From: Halorubrum halophilum | GTDB taxonomy: Archaea > Halobacteriota > Halobacteria > Halobacteriales > Haloferacaceae | NCBI RefSeq assembly: GCF_000739595.1 | Contig: NZ_BBJP01000033.1 | Location: 1-37,396, forward strand | Length of the DNA stretch: 37,396 nt | Direction: 5' to 3' | In this document: positions 17,048 to 24,543 of the stretch, piece after piece | Position numbering within the stretch: the stretch's first letter is position 1 | Layout of the letters: the number at the start of each line of letters is the position of its first letter | Position numbers and translations under genes: made by a program | Notes under the pieces: generated by a model | The model's input: the letters and a program-made list of their open reading frames with translations, nothing else | What the model was told of the DNA's origin: nothing | Database searches by the model: none

Positions 17048-17854
17048 TCAGTACAAGTCGTCGAGCGCTGACTCGACGTGCGAGTGTTCCTCGGCGGGGA
17101 ACTCGCCGTCCGTCACCGCCTCCTTGTACGCCTCGACCGCGTCGAGCATCTCGCCGCGCACGTCGCCGAACTGCCGGGAGAACGGGGGCGACCACTCGCC
17201 GAGCCCCACCGCGTCGTTGATCACGAGCACCTGTCCGTCGCAGTCCGGGCCGGCGCCGATACCGATCGTCGGGATCTCCAGCGCCTCCGTCACCGCCCCC
17301 GCGAGGTTCGCCGGGACGTGCTCCAACACGAGCGCGAACGCGCCGGCCTCGGCGTGCGCCCCCGCGAGGTCGATTATCTCCTCGGCGGCGTCCTGATCGG
17401 TCCCCTGCCGGGTGTAGCCGCCGAGCCGGTTGACGTGCTGGGGCGTCAGGCCGAGGTGCGCCATCACCGGAATCCCGATGTCGGTCATCCGCTGCGTCAT
17501 TTCGACGGTGTGGGGGCCGCTCTCGATCTTCACCGCGTCGGCGTTCGCCTCCTTCAGGAGCCGGCCGGCGTTGCGTACCGACTCCGCCTCGTCGACGCCG
17601 AAGGAGAGGAAGGGCATGTCGGCGACGACGAGCGCGTCCTCGGTCGCGCGGGCGACCGCCGCGGTCCGACTCTCGACCTCCGCCATCGTCACGGGGAGCG
17701 TCGAGTCGTAGCCGAGGGCAGCGTTGCCCATGCTGTCGCCGACGAGGATCACGTCGATCCCGGCCTCGTCGAGGATCGCCGCCGTCGGAGCGTCGTAGGC
17801 GGTCAGCATCGTGATCGGCTCGTCTCCCTCCCGGAGTCCCCGCGCCGTGGTCAT
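17048..17854 (-). CDS. panB: 3-methyl-2-oxobutanoate hydroxymethyltransferase
   Basis: 268 residues, full length for PanB, which transfers a hydroxymethyl group from a folate one-carbon donor to 2-oxoisovalerate to make ketopantoate in CoA biosynthesis. Family signatures are LTAYDAPTAAILDEAGID, ILVGDSMGNAALGYDSTLPV, AVKIESG, VMAHLGLTPQ and PTIGIGAGPDCDGQVLV; these include the metal-binding Asp and Glu positions. The ATG at 17854 has CTTTAAC about 27 bases upstream, fitting a leaderless mRNA; longer in-frame starts upstream have poor sequence. The gene stands alone and its 3' end faces repeat copy A. Confidence 0.96.
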   Translation of the reverse strand: MTTARGLREGDEPITMLTAYDAPTAAILDEAGIDVILVGDSMGNAALGYDSTLPVTMAEVESRTAAVARATEDALVVADMPFLSFGVDEAESVRNAGRLLKEANADAVKIESGPHTVEMTQRMTDIGIPVMAHLGLTPQHVNRLGGYTRQGTDQDAAEEIIDLAGAHAEAGAFALVLEHVPANLAGAVTEALEIPTIGIGAGPDCDGQVLVINDAVGLGEWSPPFSRQFGDVRGEMLDAVEAYKEAVTDGEFPAEEHSHVESALDDLY

Positions 17855-17992
17855 ACCTCGGACACGGCCGGGCGCCGGGTTAAAGTCGCCGGAATCCGGA
17901 GAATCGGGACCGCTCGGACCGCCCCCGCAGATCCCTCGTCCGCGCTCGCGCGGACCGCCACCGATTTGCACGTCCGCCACGGATAACCCGTC

Positions 17993-18334
17993 GTGCAACC
18001 CGTCGAGCGCGCCGAGTACGAGGGGATCGACTACGGCTGGGTGATGCAGACGACGTTCGTCGTCACCATCCTCGTGGGGGCGCCCGTCGTCGCCGCCCTC
18101 TCCGCGTTCGTCACCCTCGACTCGTGGGGGGCCCGCGCGGCCTTCGCCGTCCGAGTCGGCGCCCCGATCTGGTTCGTCACCGCCGTCGCCGTCGCGGTCT
18201 ACGCGCGGCGCACCGACGCGGGGGACGGCGGGATGGTAGAAGCGGGCGACGACGGCCCCGACGGCGACGATACCGACGACTCTGAAGGCGCTGAAAAGCC
18301 CGACGAGGGCGACTTCAACGACAGAAACGCCTGA
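17993..18334 (+). CDS. Small membrane protein, DUF5822-like
   Basis: 113 residues from GTG at 17993. Two membrane helices are visible (about 18-40, MQTTFVVTILVGAPVVAALS, and about 50-70, VRVGAPIWFVTAVAVAVY), followed by a very acidic, disordered tail of about 40 residues. The N-terminal pattern VERAEYEGIDYGWVMQ matches a haloarchaeal family I know as DUF5822 (from memory). Function unknown. It is divergent from panB (138 bases) and converges with the HAD gene 18 bases away. Confidence 0.8.
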   Translation: MQPVERAEYEGIDYGWVMQTTFVVTILVGAPVVAALSAFVTLDSWGARAAFAVRVGAPIWFVTAVAVAVYARRTDAGDGGMVEAGDDGPDGDDTDDSEGAEKPDEGDFNDRNA

Positions 18335-18352
18335 ATCGCTACTTGACCGAAG

Positions 18353-19018
18353 TTACCGCTCGATCAGGTCCGCCGCCCACGCGAACGAGACGCCCGCGCG
18401 CTCCGCCGCCACGGCGTCGCGGCGCGAGTCGCCGACGAACAGCGCGCGCGACGGCTCGCCGCCGAGCCGCTCGACCGCCGCGAGCACCGACTCCGGCTCC
18501 GGCTTGTGCGTGTCGACCGTGTCGCGCCCGACGATCGCGTCCGGATCGAGCGCGTCGCCGAGCCCGTGGGTCTCCACCGCGACCCGGCAGGCCTCCTCGC
18601 AGTTGAGCGAGCAGACGCCCGCGGGGGGGCCGCGGCGACCGCCCTCGCCTCCCTCGACGGCCTCGATCAGTCGTCCTCCAAGCGGGAGCAGCGTCGACTC
18701 GCGCGCGCCGGCCCGCTCGTGAGCCGCGATGGCCTCCTCGACCGAGTCCCGGATCCCGTACTCCCCGGCGGCTCCGAGCAGGCCCCACAGGTCGTCGGTC
18801 GGGGGTATCACCGCGTGCTCGGTGTACACGTCGAGGACCGACTCCGCGACCGCGCCCCAGTCGACCGCGAGCTCGACGAGGGTGCCGTCCAGATCGTAGA
18901 CGACGGCGTCGTACGCGGCGAGGTCGATCGGCCTCTCGACGCTCGAAACGGTGCCGGCGGCGCTTTTGGGGGCGTCCCCGTCCGTCTCGACCGCGAGGTC
19001 GGCATCGTCGCCCGTCAT
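18353..19018 (-). CDS. HAD-superfamily hydrolase
   Basis: 221 residues. After a 30-residue acidic N-terminus comes motif I YDLDGTLVE (nucleophile D42, acid/base D44), a helical cap with an inserted Gly/Arg-rich loop, motif II around GVCSLN, the motif III lysine in THKPEPE and motif IV GDSRRDAVAA. This is the arrangement of phosphoglycolate-phosphatase-like HAD enzymes; the substrate cannot be told. The ATG overlaps the stop codon of the acyl-CoA dehydrogenase by four bases, so the two are cotranscribed, although no metabolic link between them is obvious. Confidence 0.9.
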   Translation of the reverse strand: MTGDDADLAVETDGDAPKSAAGTVSSVERPIDLAAYDAVVYDLDGTLVELAVDWGAVAESVLDVYTEHAVIPPTDDLWGLLGAAGEYGIRDSVEEAIAAHERAGARESTLLPLGGRLIEAVEGGEGGRRGPPAGVCSLNCEEACRVAVETHGLGDALDPDAIVGRDTVDTHKPEPESVLAAVERLGGEPSRALFVGDSRRDAVAAERAGVSFAWAADLIER

Positions 19019-20175
19019 TGGCCCAACACCCCCCGGGCGATGACCGTCTTCTGGATCTCCGTCGTCCCCTCGTAGATCTCCGTGATCTTCGCGTCGCGGT
19101 AGAACCGCTCCACGTCGAACTCGGTCGTGTAGCCGTAGCCGCCGTGGATCTGGACGGCCTCGTTGGTCACCGACATCGCGGTCTCGCTGGCGCGGTACTT
19201 CGCCTTCGAGGCCGCGACGCGGTTGTCCTCGCCCGCCTCCGCCTGCCGGCACGCCTCGCGAACGAGTAGGCGGGCAGCCGAGATGTCGGTCGCCATCTCC
19301 GCGAACTTGTGGCGGATCGTCTGGATGTCGTCGATCGGCCCGCCGAACTGCTCGCGCTCGGCGGCGTACGCCTTCGCCTCGTCGAAGGCTGCCTGCGCCA
19401 GCCCGACCGCCTGCGATGCGATCCCGATCCGGCCGCCGGTGAGCGTCCGGAAGGCGGCCGAGAGCCCCTTCCCCTCCTCGGTGAGCCGTTTTTCGGCCGG
19501 AATCCGGCAGTCGTCGAAGGAGATGCCGGTCGTGTCCGAGGCGCGGAGCCCGAGCTTCTCCTCCTTCCTGCCGACCTCGAACCCCGCGGCGTCGGCCGGG
19601 ACGAGGAACTGGGTGATCGACCGTTCGTCGTCGCCGTCGGTTTTCGCGAAGACGATCGCCACGCCGCCCCGCTTCCCGTTCGTGATCCACTGCTTCTCGC
19701 CGTTGAGGACGTACTCGTCGGTCTCCGGGTCGTACTCGGCGGTCGTCGACATCTCCGCCGGGTTCGACCCCGCGTGGGGCTCGGAGAGACAGAACATCCC
19801 GACGGGCCGCCCCTCGGAAGCCATCTCCGGGAGCCAGCGCTCTTGTTGGTCCTCGGTGCCGAACTCCGCGATACAGGAGGTCGCGAGGCAGTGGACGGAG
19901 AGCGCGGTCGCGACCGCGAGGTGGCCGTACGCGAGTTCCTCGTTGACGATCGCGTAGGTCGTCTCGTCGGCCCCGAAGCCGCCGTACTCCTCGGGGACCG
20001 TCAGCCCGGTCAGGCCGAGTTCGGCGAGCCCGTCCCACACCTTCTCCGGGAACGACTCGGCCTCGTCGGCCTCGCCGGCCCCGGGCCGGACCTCCTCGGC
20101 CGCGAACTCGCGGACGAGGTCGCGGATCGCCTCCTGTTCGTCGGTGAGCGACGAGCCGACGCGTGCGCCAGTCAT
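19015..20175 (-). CDS. Acyl-CoA dehydrogenase
   Basis: 386 residues, the normal family length. It oxidises acyl-CoA to enoyl-CoA with FAD and passes electrons to an electron-transfer flavoprotein. Signatures: CLSEPHAGSNPA (FAD/acyl contact), WITNGKRG, GGRIGIASQAVGLAQAAFD, REQFGGPIDDIQTIRHK, HGGYGYTTEFDVERFYRDAK and the catalytic-base region IYEGTTEIQ (Glu near 369), typical of short/medium-chain members. CTTTTTCAG is about 27 bases before the ATG at 20175. Chain-length preference cannot be told from sequence alone. First gene of a two-gene unit with the HAD hydrolase. Confidence 0.95.
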   Translation of the reverse strand: MTGARVGSSLTDEQEAIRDLVREFAAEEVRPGAGEADEAESFPEKVWDGLAELGLTGLTVPEEYGGFGADETTYAIVNEELAYGHLAVATALSVHCLATSCIAEFGTEDQQERWLPEMASEGRPVGMFCLSEPHAGSNPAEMSTTAEYDPETDEYVLNGEKQWITNGKRGGVAIVFAKTDGDDERSITQFLVPADAAGFEVGRKEEKLGLRASDTTGISFDDCRIPAEKRLTEEGKGLSAAFRTLTGGRIGIASQAVGLAQAAFDEAKAYAAEREQFGGPIDDIQTIRHKFAEMATDISAARLLVREACRQAEAGEDNRVAASKAKYRASETAMSVTNEAVQIHGGYGYTTEFDVERFYRDAKITEIYEGTTEIQKTVIARGVLGQ

Positions 20176-20263
20176 ACCGTCCGGTTCGATCTCACACTGA
20201 AAAAGGTGCGCGATCGGGGGTGGGGGTCCGGCGCCCCATCTCCGCTCCTCGCCGCATTCCCCG

Positions 20264-21262
20264 CTACTCCCACAGCGGGTACAGCTCGTCTCGGGGCGCC
20301 TCGTCGATCCGGTCGCCGTCGAGGAGAACGCGCCCGCCGCCCTCGCCGCCATCGCCCCTGCCGTCCGCCGCCCGCACCTCCCCGATCTCACCGACCGCGA
20401 TCCCCGCCGCCGCCAGCGCGTCGGTCGCCTTGTCGACGCGCTCCGGGGGAGCCGCCGCCAACAGCGCGCCGGAACCGAACGTCGCCAGCGGGTCGACGCC
20501 GAGCGCGGCACAGCACGCCTCCGTTTCGGGTCGAACCGGGACCCTGTCGCGCTCCACGGACAGGACGGCCCCGCTCGCGCTCGCGGTCTCGACGAGGGCG
20601 GTCAGCAGGCCACCCTCGGTGGGGTCGTGCATGGCGCTCACGGCGTCGCGAGCGGCGGCCGCATCGGGGACGACGCTCACCTCGTCGAGGAACCCGGCGG
20701 CCGCGTCGAGCGTCGCCTCCGGAACCCCCGCCTCGGCGCACTCCTCGCGGAAGTCGGTCGCGAGGATCGCGGTCGCCTCGATGCCGGCGCCCTTCGTGAG
20801 CAGGAGCCGGTCGCCCGGCTCGGCCCCGCCGCTCGACACGAACCGGTCCGTGGTGCCGAGCGCGGTCATCGAGCAGAGCGGGCGCTCCAGCGACGGCAGC
20901 ACCTCGGTGTGGCCGCCGACGATCGCGACGCCCAGATCGCGGGCGGTCTCGTCGACCTGTTCCGTGACGGTCCGTCGGCGGGCCGGGTCGTCGTCGGGGA
21001 GGAAGAGCGTGTGCGTGAGCCACCGCGGGTCCGCGCCGCTCGCGGCCACGTCGTTGCAGGCGACGTGGACCGCCAGCTCCCCGACCGCGTCCGCCGCCAG
21101 CGACAGCGGGTCGGCGGCGACGACGAGGGTCGACTCCGCGCCCGCCAGGTCGATCGCGGCGGCGTCCTCGCCGTAGGCGGGGCCCACGTCGACCGCGGCG
21201 TCGTCGGCGCCGGTCGCCGCGAGCACCTCCGCGAGCGCCTCGGGGCCGAGCTTCCCGGTCAT
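20264..21262 (-). CDS. AIR-synthase/HypE-family ATP-binding protein
   Basis: 332 residues. N-terminal AIR-synthase domain with DVGPAYGEDAAAID and the substrate/ATP-loop pattern VHVACNDVAASGADPRWLTH, then IVGGHTEV; C-terminal domain with GDRLLLTKGAGIEATAIL and MHDPTEGGLLTAL. This is the ThiL/PurM/HypE/SelD superfamily, closest in layout to HypE-like stand-alone archaeal members. No hydrogenase genes or HypE C-terminal cysteine are seen, so it is not a maturation HypE; the substrate is unknown. Its ATG overlaps the stop of the AlaX-type gene by four bases, so the pair is coupled. The overlap suggests a shared, tRNA-related or cofactor role (inference). Confidence 0.88.
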   Translation of the reverse strand: MTGKLGPEALAEVLAATGADDAAVDVGPAYGEDAAAIDLAGAESTLVVAADPLSLAADAVGELAVHVACNDVAASGADPRWLTHTLFLPDDDPARRRTVTEQVDETARDLGVAIVGGHTEVLPSLERPLCSMTALGTTDRFVSSGGAEPGDRLLLTKGAGIEATAILATDFREECAEAGVPEATLDAAAGFLDEVSVVPDAAAARDAVSAMHDPTEGGLLTALVETASASGAVLSVERDRVPVRPETEACCAALGVDPLATFGSGALLAAAPPERVDKATDALAAAGIAVGEIGEVRAADGRGDGGEGGGRVLLDGDRIDEAPRDELYPLWE

Positions 21263-22560
21263 CGGTCGCGGAGCCACGCGACGACGGCCTCCGGGTCGGC
21301 GTCGAGCCCGCCGCCCTGCGCGAACGTCGGGCCGCCGCCGCCCCCGCCGCCGAACTCATCGGTGACGGCGGCCACGATCGCGCCCGCGTCGGGGGCGTTG
21401 TCGCCGCCGACCGCCCCGTCCGCGACCGCGGCGACTACGAACGGCGCGTCCCCCGTCCCGACCGCCGCGATCGCGTCGGGGGCGCCAGGCGAGACCTCCT
21501 CGCCGAGGACGCGCTGGGCCGGCTCGCGCAGGTCGTTCGGGCCCGCGTCGTCGACCGTCCCGACCGCCCACGTCGCGCCGTCGGCGTCGGCCTCGGTCGT
21601 CGGGAGCTCCCGCAGACGTGCGGCGAGCAGGTCGGCCGTGGCGGCCTGCAGGTCGGCTTCGAGCCGGTCGGTGCGATCGCGGAGCCGGTCGACCGCGTTC
21701 GGGAGGTCGCCGACTCGTGCGTCGAGGGCCGTGGCGGCGTCGAGCGCGGCGGCGTGGACCGCGGCGTCGTGGTCGATCGCGGTCGGCCCCACCGCGAACT
21801 CCACGCGGGTGACGCCCTCGCCGGGGTTCGACCGGTCGAGCACGGAGATCGGGCCGAGCTCGCTCGTGTTCCGGACGTGGGTTCCGCCGCAGGCGGCTAC
21901 GTCCCAGGTCGGCGGGTCCTCGCCGCTGTGTTCGCCGTCGCGCTCCCCGTTGCCTTCTCCGCCGCGCTCGCCGATCGTCACCACGCGGACCGCCTCGCTC
22001 CCGCTCATCGCGCCCTCCTCCGTTTTGGTGTTGAACGCGATCCCGTCGAGCGCGCGGGCCTCGTCCTCGGGGAGCGTCTCCCACGACACCGGCAGCGAGT
22101 CCCAGACGGCGCGGTTGGCGAGCCGCTCCAGTTCGACGAGGTCCGTGTCGTCGAGGGGCTCCGCGGTCGTCAGATCGACTCTCACCTTCGTCTCGGAGAT
22201 GTCGAAGCCGGCGTAGCCGAGGTCCTCGCAGGTCCGACGCGCCGCGCCGTAGAGCACGTGCGAGGCGGTGTGCGCGCGGGTGCAGTAGGTTCGGAACGCG
22301 TCGTCGACGATCGCCGAGACGGTCTCGCCGGCGTCGGGGAGCGTCTCGGCGTTTTCGTCGAGCAGGTGGACCACGTCGCCGTCGCGCTCGGTCACGTCCG
22401 CCACGAGGACCCCGTCGATCGTCCCGCGGTCCGCCGGTTGGCCGCCCGATTCGGCGTAGAAGTACGTCTCGTCGAGGACGACCTCCCGGCCGTCGACCGA
22501 TTCGACCGTCGCCTCGAACTCCCGAACGTCGGGTTCCGCCGGCGCGCGTGACGCAGTCAT
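21259..22560 (-). CDS. AlaX-type alanyl-tRNA editing protein with DHHA1 domain
   Basis: 433 residues. The N-terminal part resembles the AlaRS editing region (ETYFYAESGGQPADRG, then the zinc ligands HTASH, H97/H101, and CGGTH, C224/H228). The C-terminal part is a DHHA1-like domain ending in a glycine-rich GGGGGGGPTFAQGGG. Long AlaX proteins hydrolyse Ser or Gly mischarged on tRNA-Ala. No aminoacylation domain is present. CTATTTATCC lies at 22583-22592, about 27 bases before the ATG, a strong TATA box for a leaderless mRNA. The following AIR-synthase-like gene overlaps by four bases. Confidence 0.93.
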   Translation of the reverse strand: MTASRAPAEPDVREFEATVESVDGREVVLDETYFYAESGGQPADRGTIDGVLVADVTERDGDVVHLLDENAETLPDAGETVSAIVDDAFRTYCTRAHTASHVLYGAARRTCEDLGYAGFDISETKVRVDLTTAEPLDDTDLVELERLANRAVWDSLPVSWETLPEDEARALDGIAFNTKTEEGAMSGSEAVRVVTIGERGGEGNGERDGEHSGEDPPTWDVAACGGTHVRNTSELGPISVLDRSNPGEGVTRVEFAVGPTAIDHDAAVHAAALDAATALDARVGDLPNAVDRLRDRTDRLEADLQAATADLLAARLRELPTTEADADGATWAVGTVDDAGPNDLREPAQRVLGEEVSPGAPDAIAAVGTGDAPFVVAAVADGAVGGDNAPDAGAIVAAVTDEFGGGGGGGPTFAQGGGLDADPEAVVAWLRDR

Positions 22561-22610
22561 TAGCGATGCGTGGTGGCGGTCGGATAAATAGGTGGGCGCC
22601 TCGTCGATCG

Positions 22611-22950
22611 CTTATAAAGACTGTGTGGTGGCGTGCGCCGGTGAGCGCCGCAACGCGGCGCGAACCGCCCGCACGAGGGAGTCGGTGGTCCGGAGCGAAG
22701 CGGAGGACCACCGACGAGGCTGGGGAGGCGTGAGGTGCGGTTGCTGTGCGGGGCGGGGTGGGACTCAAAGGGGCAGCCGGCGAGGCGGGCGCAGGCGACA
22801 CAAGCACCGCAAGGAGCGAACGGAGTGAGCGACTGAGGAGCGCGGCGAGCGTGCGCCCGCCTCGCCGGCTGGGGCTTTGCAGGTGTTCACCGCCGATCTG
22901 CCGTCAACCGTTTATAAGCGAGCGGCTGGAGCCATCACACTCACAATCGA
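22611..22950 (+). repeat. Structured intergenic repeat, copy B (long form)
   Basis: Occupies most of the 435-base gap between alaX-type and dodecin genes. CTTATAAAG (22611-22619) is 27 bases before hairpin P1 at 22639-22667 (loop AAC, internal GA/GA). P2 pairs GTCGGTGGTCC (22681-22691) with GGACCACCGAC (22705-22715). P3 pairs CAGCCGGCGAGGCGGGCGC (22774-22792) with its exact 19-base complement at 22853-22871, flanked by CAAAG/CTTTG (22766-22770, 22875-22879) with a GGG/GGG internal loop. The P3 loop holds GGAGCGAACGGAGTGAGCG. The block ends TCACCG near 22893; then TTTATAAGCGAGCGGCTGG. No terminal inverted repeat was found. Confidence 0.87.
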
Positions 22951-22995
22951 CACTTAAAAACGCGAAATCACCGCTCGTCGAGCCGCGAACCGACC

Positions 22996-23193
22996 TCAGC
23001 CCTCGAGCTCGAACGCGACCTCGACCTCCGCCTGATACTCTCGATCGGTTCCCTTGAGTTCGACGCCGAACTCCTCGACCTCCGCCCAGTAGACGTTCTC
23101 CAGCGTGTCCTCGGCGCGGTCGATCGCGTTGTCGGCGGCGTCGTCGAAGCTCTCCTCGCTCGTCCCGATCAGCGTGACTTTCTTGAACACCAT
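22996..23193 (-). CDS. Dodecin (flavin-storage protein)
   Basis: 65 residues, typical dodecin length. Dodecins form hollow 12-subunit shells that bind riboflavin or other flavins and protect the cell from flavin photochemistry; the haloarchaeal members are well known. The pattern [20 protein letters not shown], the Trp of [12 protein letters not shown] that stacks on the flavin, and the C-terminal strand [11 protein letters not shown] match. TTTTATATC is about 27 bases upstream of the ATG at 23193, so the mRNA is probably leaderless. Confidence 0.96.
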   Translation of the reverse strand: MVFKKVTLIGTSEESFDDAADNAIDRAEDTLENVYWAEVEEFGVELKGTDREYQAEVEVAFELEG

Positions 23194-23271
23194 GTCACGC
23201 GCTAGTTGGGCGCACAGCGATATAAAAGGGGACGATGGGAACGGGGACCGCCGTCGGAGATGAGGCCCCTG

Positions 23272-23610
23272 TCAGGGGCTGCCGGGGGCGCCTTCCATCA
23301 CCGCGAAGTCCTCGCCGTCGGCGTCGATGCCGATCACCGCCCAGTCGTACGGGGGCTTCGCCGAGACGAGTCGGTCTCGCAGGTCGCCCGCCCGATTGCG
23401 CCACGTGACGAAACAGCGGAGCCGCGGTGTATCGCCGCCGTCCGCCAGATACGGGTCGAGATCGTCGCTCTCCATGCACAACACGGTCACGAGCACGCGC
23501 CGCCATTTCCGCTCCGCGACGAACTCCTGTCCGCCCTCGGAGACGGTGTACCCGAGTTCGCGAAAAACGTCTCTGGCCTCCGTCGTCGGTGGGATGCTCG
23601 CAGTGGCCAT
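23272..23610 (-). CDS. Small haloarchaeal conserved protein (DUF7116-like)
   Basis: 112 residues, one alpha/beta domain: helix (TTEARDVFRELGYTVSEGG), strands (WRRVLVTVLCM), then an aromatic segment LRCFVTWRNRAGDLRDRL and PPYDWAVIGIDADGEDFAVM. No catalytic motif is obvious. It resembles a haloarchaea-specific family I recall as DUF7116 (unverified). Its own TATA box AGTTTATC lies about 27 bases before the ATG at 23610, so it is transcribed independently of its neighbours. Confidence 0.8.
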   Translation of the reverse strand: MATASIPPTTEARDVFRELGYTVSEGGQEFVAERKWRRVLVTVLCMESDDLDPYLADGGDTPRLRCFVTWRNRAGDLRDRLVSAKPPYDWAVIGIDADGEDFAVMEGAPGSP

Positions 23611-23667
23611 CTACCTCGACGTTGGCCGGCTTCCGTGATAAACTTTCTCACGATTTCGCGGCGGCAG

Positions 23668-23913
23668 TTATTCGTGCGCCGCGTCCCACTCGTCCGGCTT
23701 CCGGAGGTTGCCGCACTCCGTACACTGGATCCGTCCCATCGTGTCCATCGCGGTGTCGAACGAGTCGCAGTTGCCGCACTGGAACCCCCACTTCGAGGAC
23801 CCGTCGGCGTCGGCGAACACGACGTAGAAGGGACCGTCGGCGCCCCGCTCGACCTGCGTCCGGTCGGTGTACACCTGCTCGCCGTCAGCCGTCGTCGACG
23901 CGTCGAGACTCAT
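23668..23913 (-). CDS. Small CxxC zinc protein (DUF5816-like)
   Basis: 81 residues. Two cysteine pairs, CGNCDSFDT and CTECG, frame a short zinc ribbon; the N-terminal part has FYVVFADADGSSKWGFQCG. It matches the haloarchaeal small zinc protein family I recall as DUF5816 (unverified). Function unknown; such small zinc proteins in haloarchaea are often regulators or adaptors. TTTTAAAC lies about 27 bases before the ATG at 23913 (fitting a leaderless mRNA), so a longer start is unlikely. Confidence 0.82.
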   Translation of the reverse strand: MSLDASTTADGEQVYTDRTQVERGADGPFYVVFADADGSSKWGFQCGNCDSFDTAMDTMGRIQCTECGNLRKPDEWDAAHE

Positions 23914-24001
23914 ACGCGTCCGTATCGGCCGGAACCGTTTAAAAGGATGACTCGATCGCGGGGACCGCAGCCGATCTGCCACGGACCGCCAACAGTTCAG
24001 G

Positions 24002-24367
24002 CTACGTCCGGAACGACTCGCCGCAGCCGCACTCGGAGACGACGTTCGGATTCTCGACCTCGAAGCCGGCCGCCTGCAGGCCATGCTCGTAGTCGAGTTT
24101 GCTCCCGCCGATGTAGTTCCGGCTCGCCGGGTCGACGAACACCCGCAGCCCGTGGTGCTCGACGACGAGGTCGTCGTCTTCCGGCTCCGTGTCGAACCGC
24201 ATTCCGTACGAGAGGCCCGCGCAGCCGCCCTGCTGGACGAACAGCCGAAGCCCGGCCTCTTCCGTGTCGAGGCCCTCACCCTCGAGGAGCGAGAGCGCCT
24301 CCGTCGCGGCGTCTGCGGTCACCTCGATCGCCGGGTCGCTTCCCGTGTCGACCGTTTCGGTGCTCAT
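24002..24367 (-). CDS. A-type iron-sulfur carrier (IscA/HesB family)
   Basis: 121 residues. The three conserved cysteines of A-type carriers are present: C49 (QQGGCAGLSYG) and C113/C115 (SECGCGESF). These proteins bind and hand on Fe-S clusters during assembly; partners here could include the Rieske protein, but no Suf genes are in the window. GTTTTTAG is about 27 bases before the ATG at 24367. A separate transcript from the zinc protein 88 bases downstream. Confidence 0.95.
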   Translation of the reverse strand: MSTETVDTGSDPAIEVTADAATEALSLLEGEGLDTEEAGLRLFVQQGGCAGLSYGMRFDTEPEDDDLVVEHHGLRVFVDPASRNYIGGSKLDYEHGLQAAGFEVENPNVVSECGCGESFRT

Positions 24368-24454
24368 ACGAACACGTTCCGTCCGAAACCTAAAAACCCT
24401 GCCGGCGCCGGCGGGAGGATCGAGGTGGATCGCGCCGATCGCCGCTGGCTCCCG

Positions 24455-24492
24455 CCGACCGCCGTTCGCCGGCGCCGGCGAACGGCGGTCGG
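24455..24492. repeat. 38-bp perfect palindrome
   Basis: A 38-base perfect palindrome (left half begins CCGACCGCCGTTCG, centre GCCGGCGCCGGC) in the 176-base gap between the MATE gene's 3' end and the Fe-S carrier's promoter. It can form a 19-bp cruciform or a stable RNA hairpin. It lies 52-89 bases past the MATE stop codon, so it may act as a transcription end or mRNA stability structure. Not related in sequence to the intergenic repeat family. A protein site cannot be excluded. Confidence 0.7.
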
Positions 24493-24543
24493 GAACCGTG
24501 GTTCGACCGTCCGATTCGGCGGTGACAGGAAGACCGGCAGCGC

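Noticed and set aside
22800-22860. GGAGCGAACGGAGTGAGCG-type repeats as a CRISPR array
   Set aside because: No regular repeat-spacer spacing and no cas genes; this string is common inside the P3 loop of the element.
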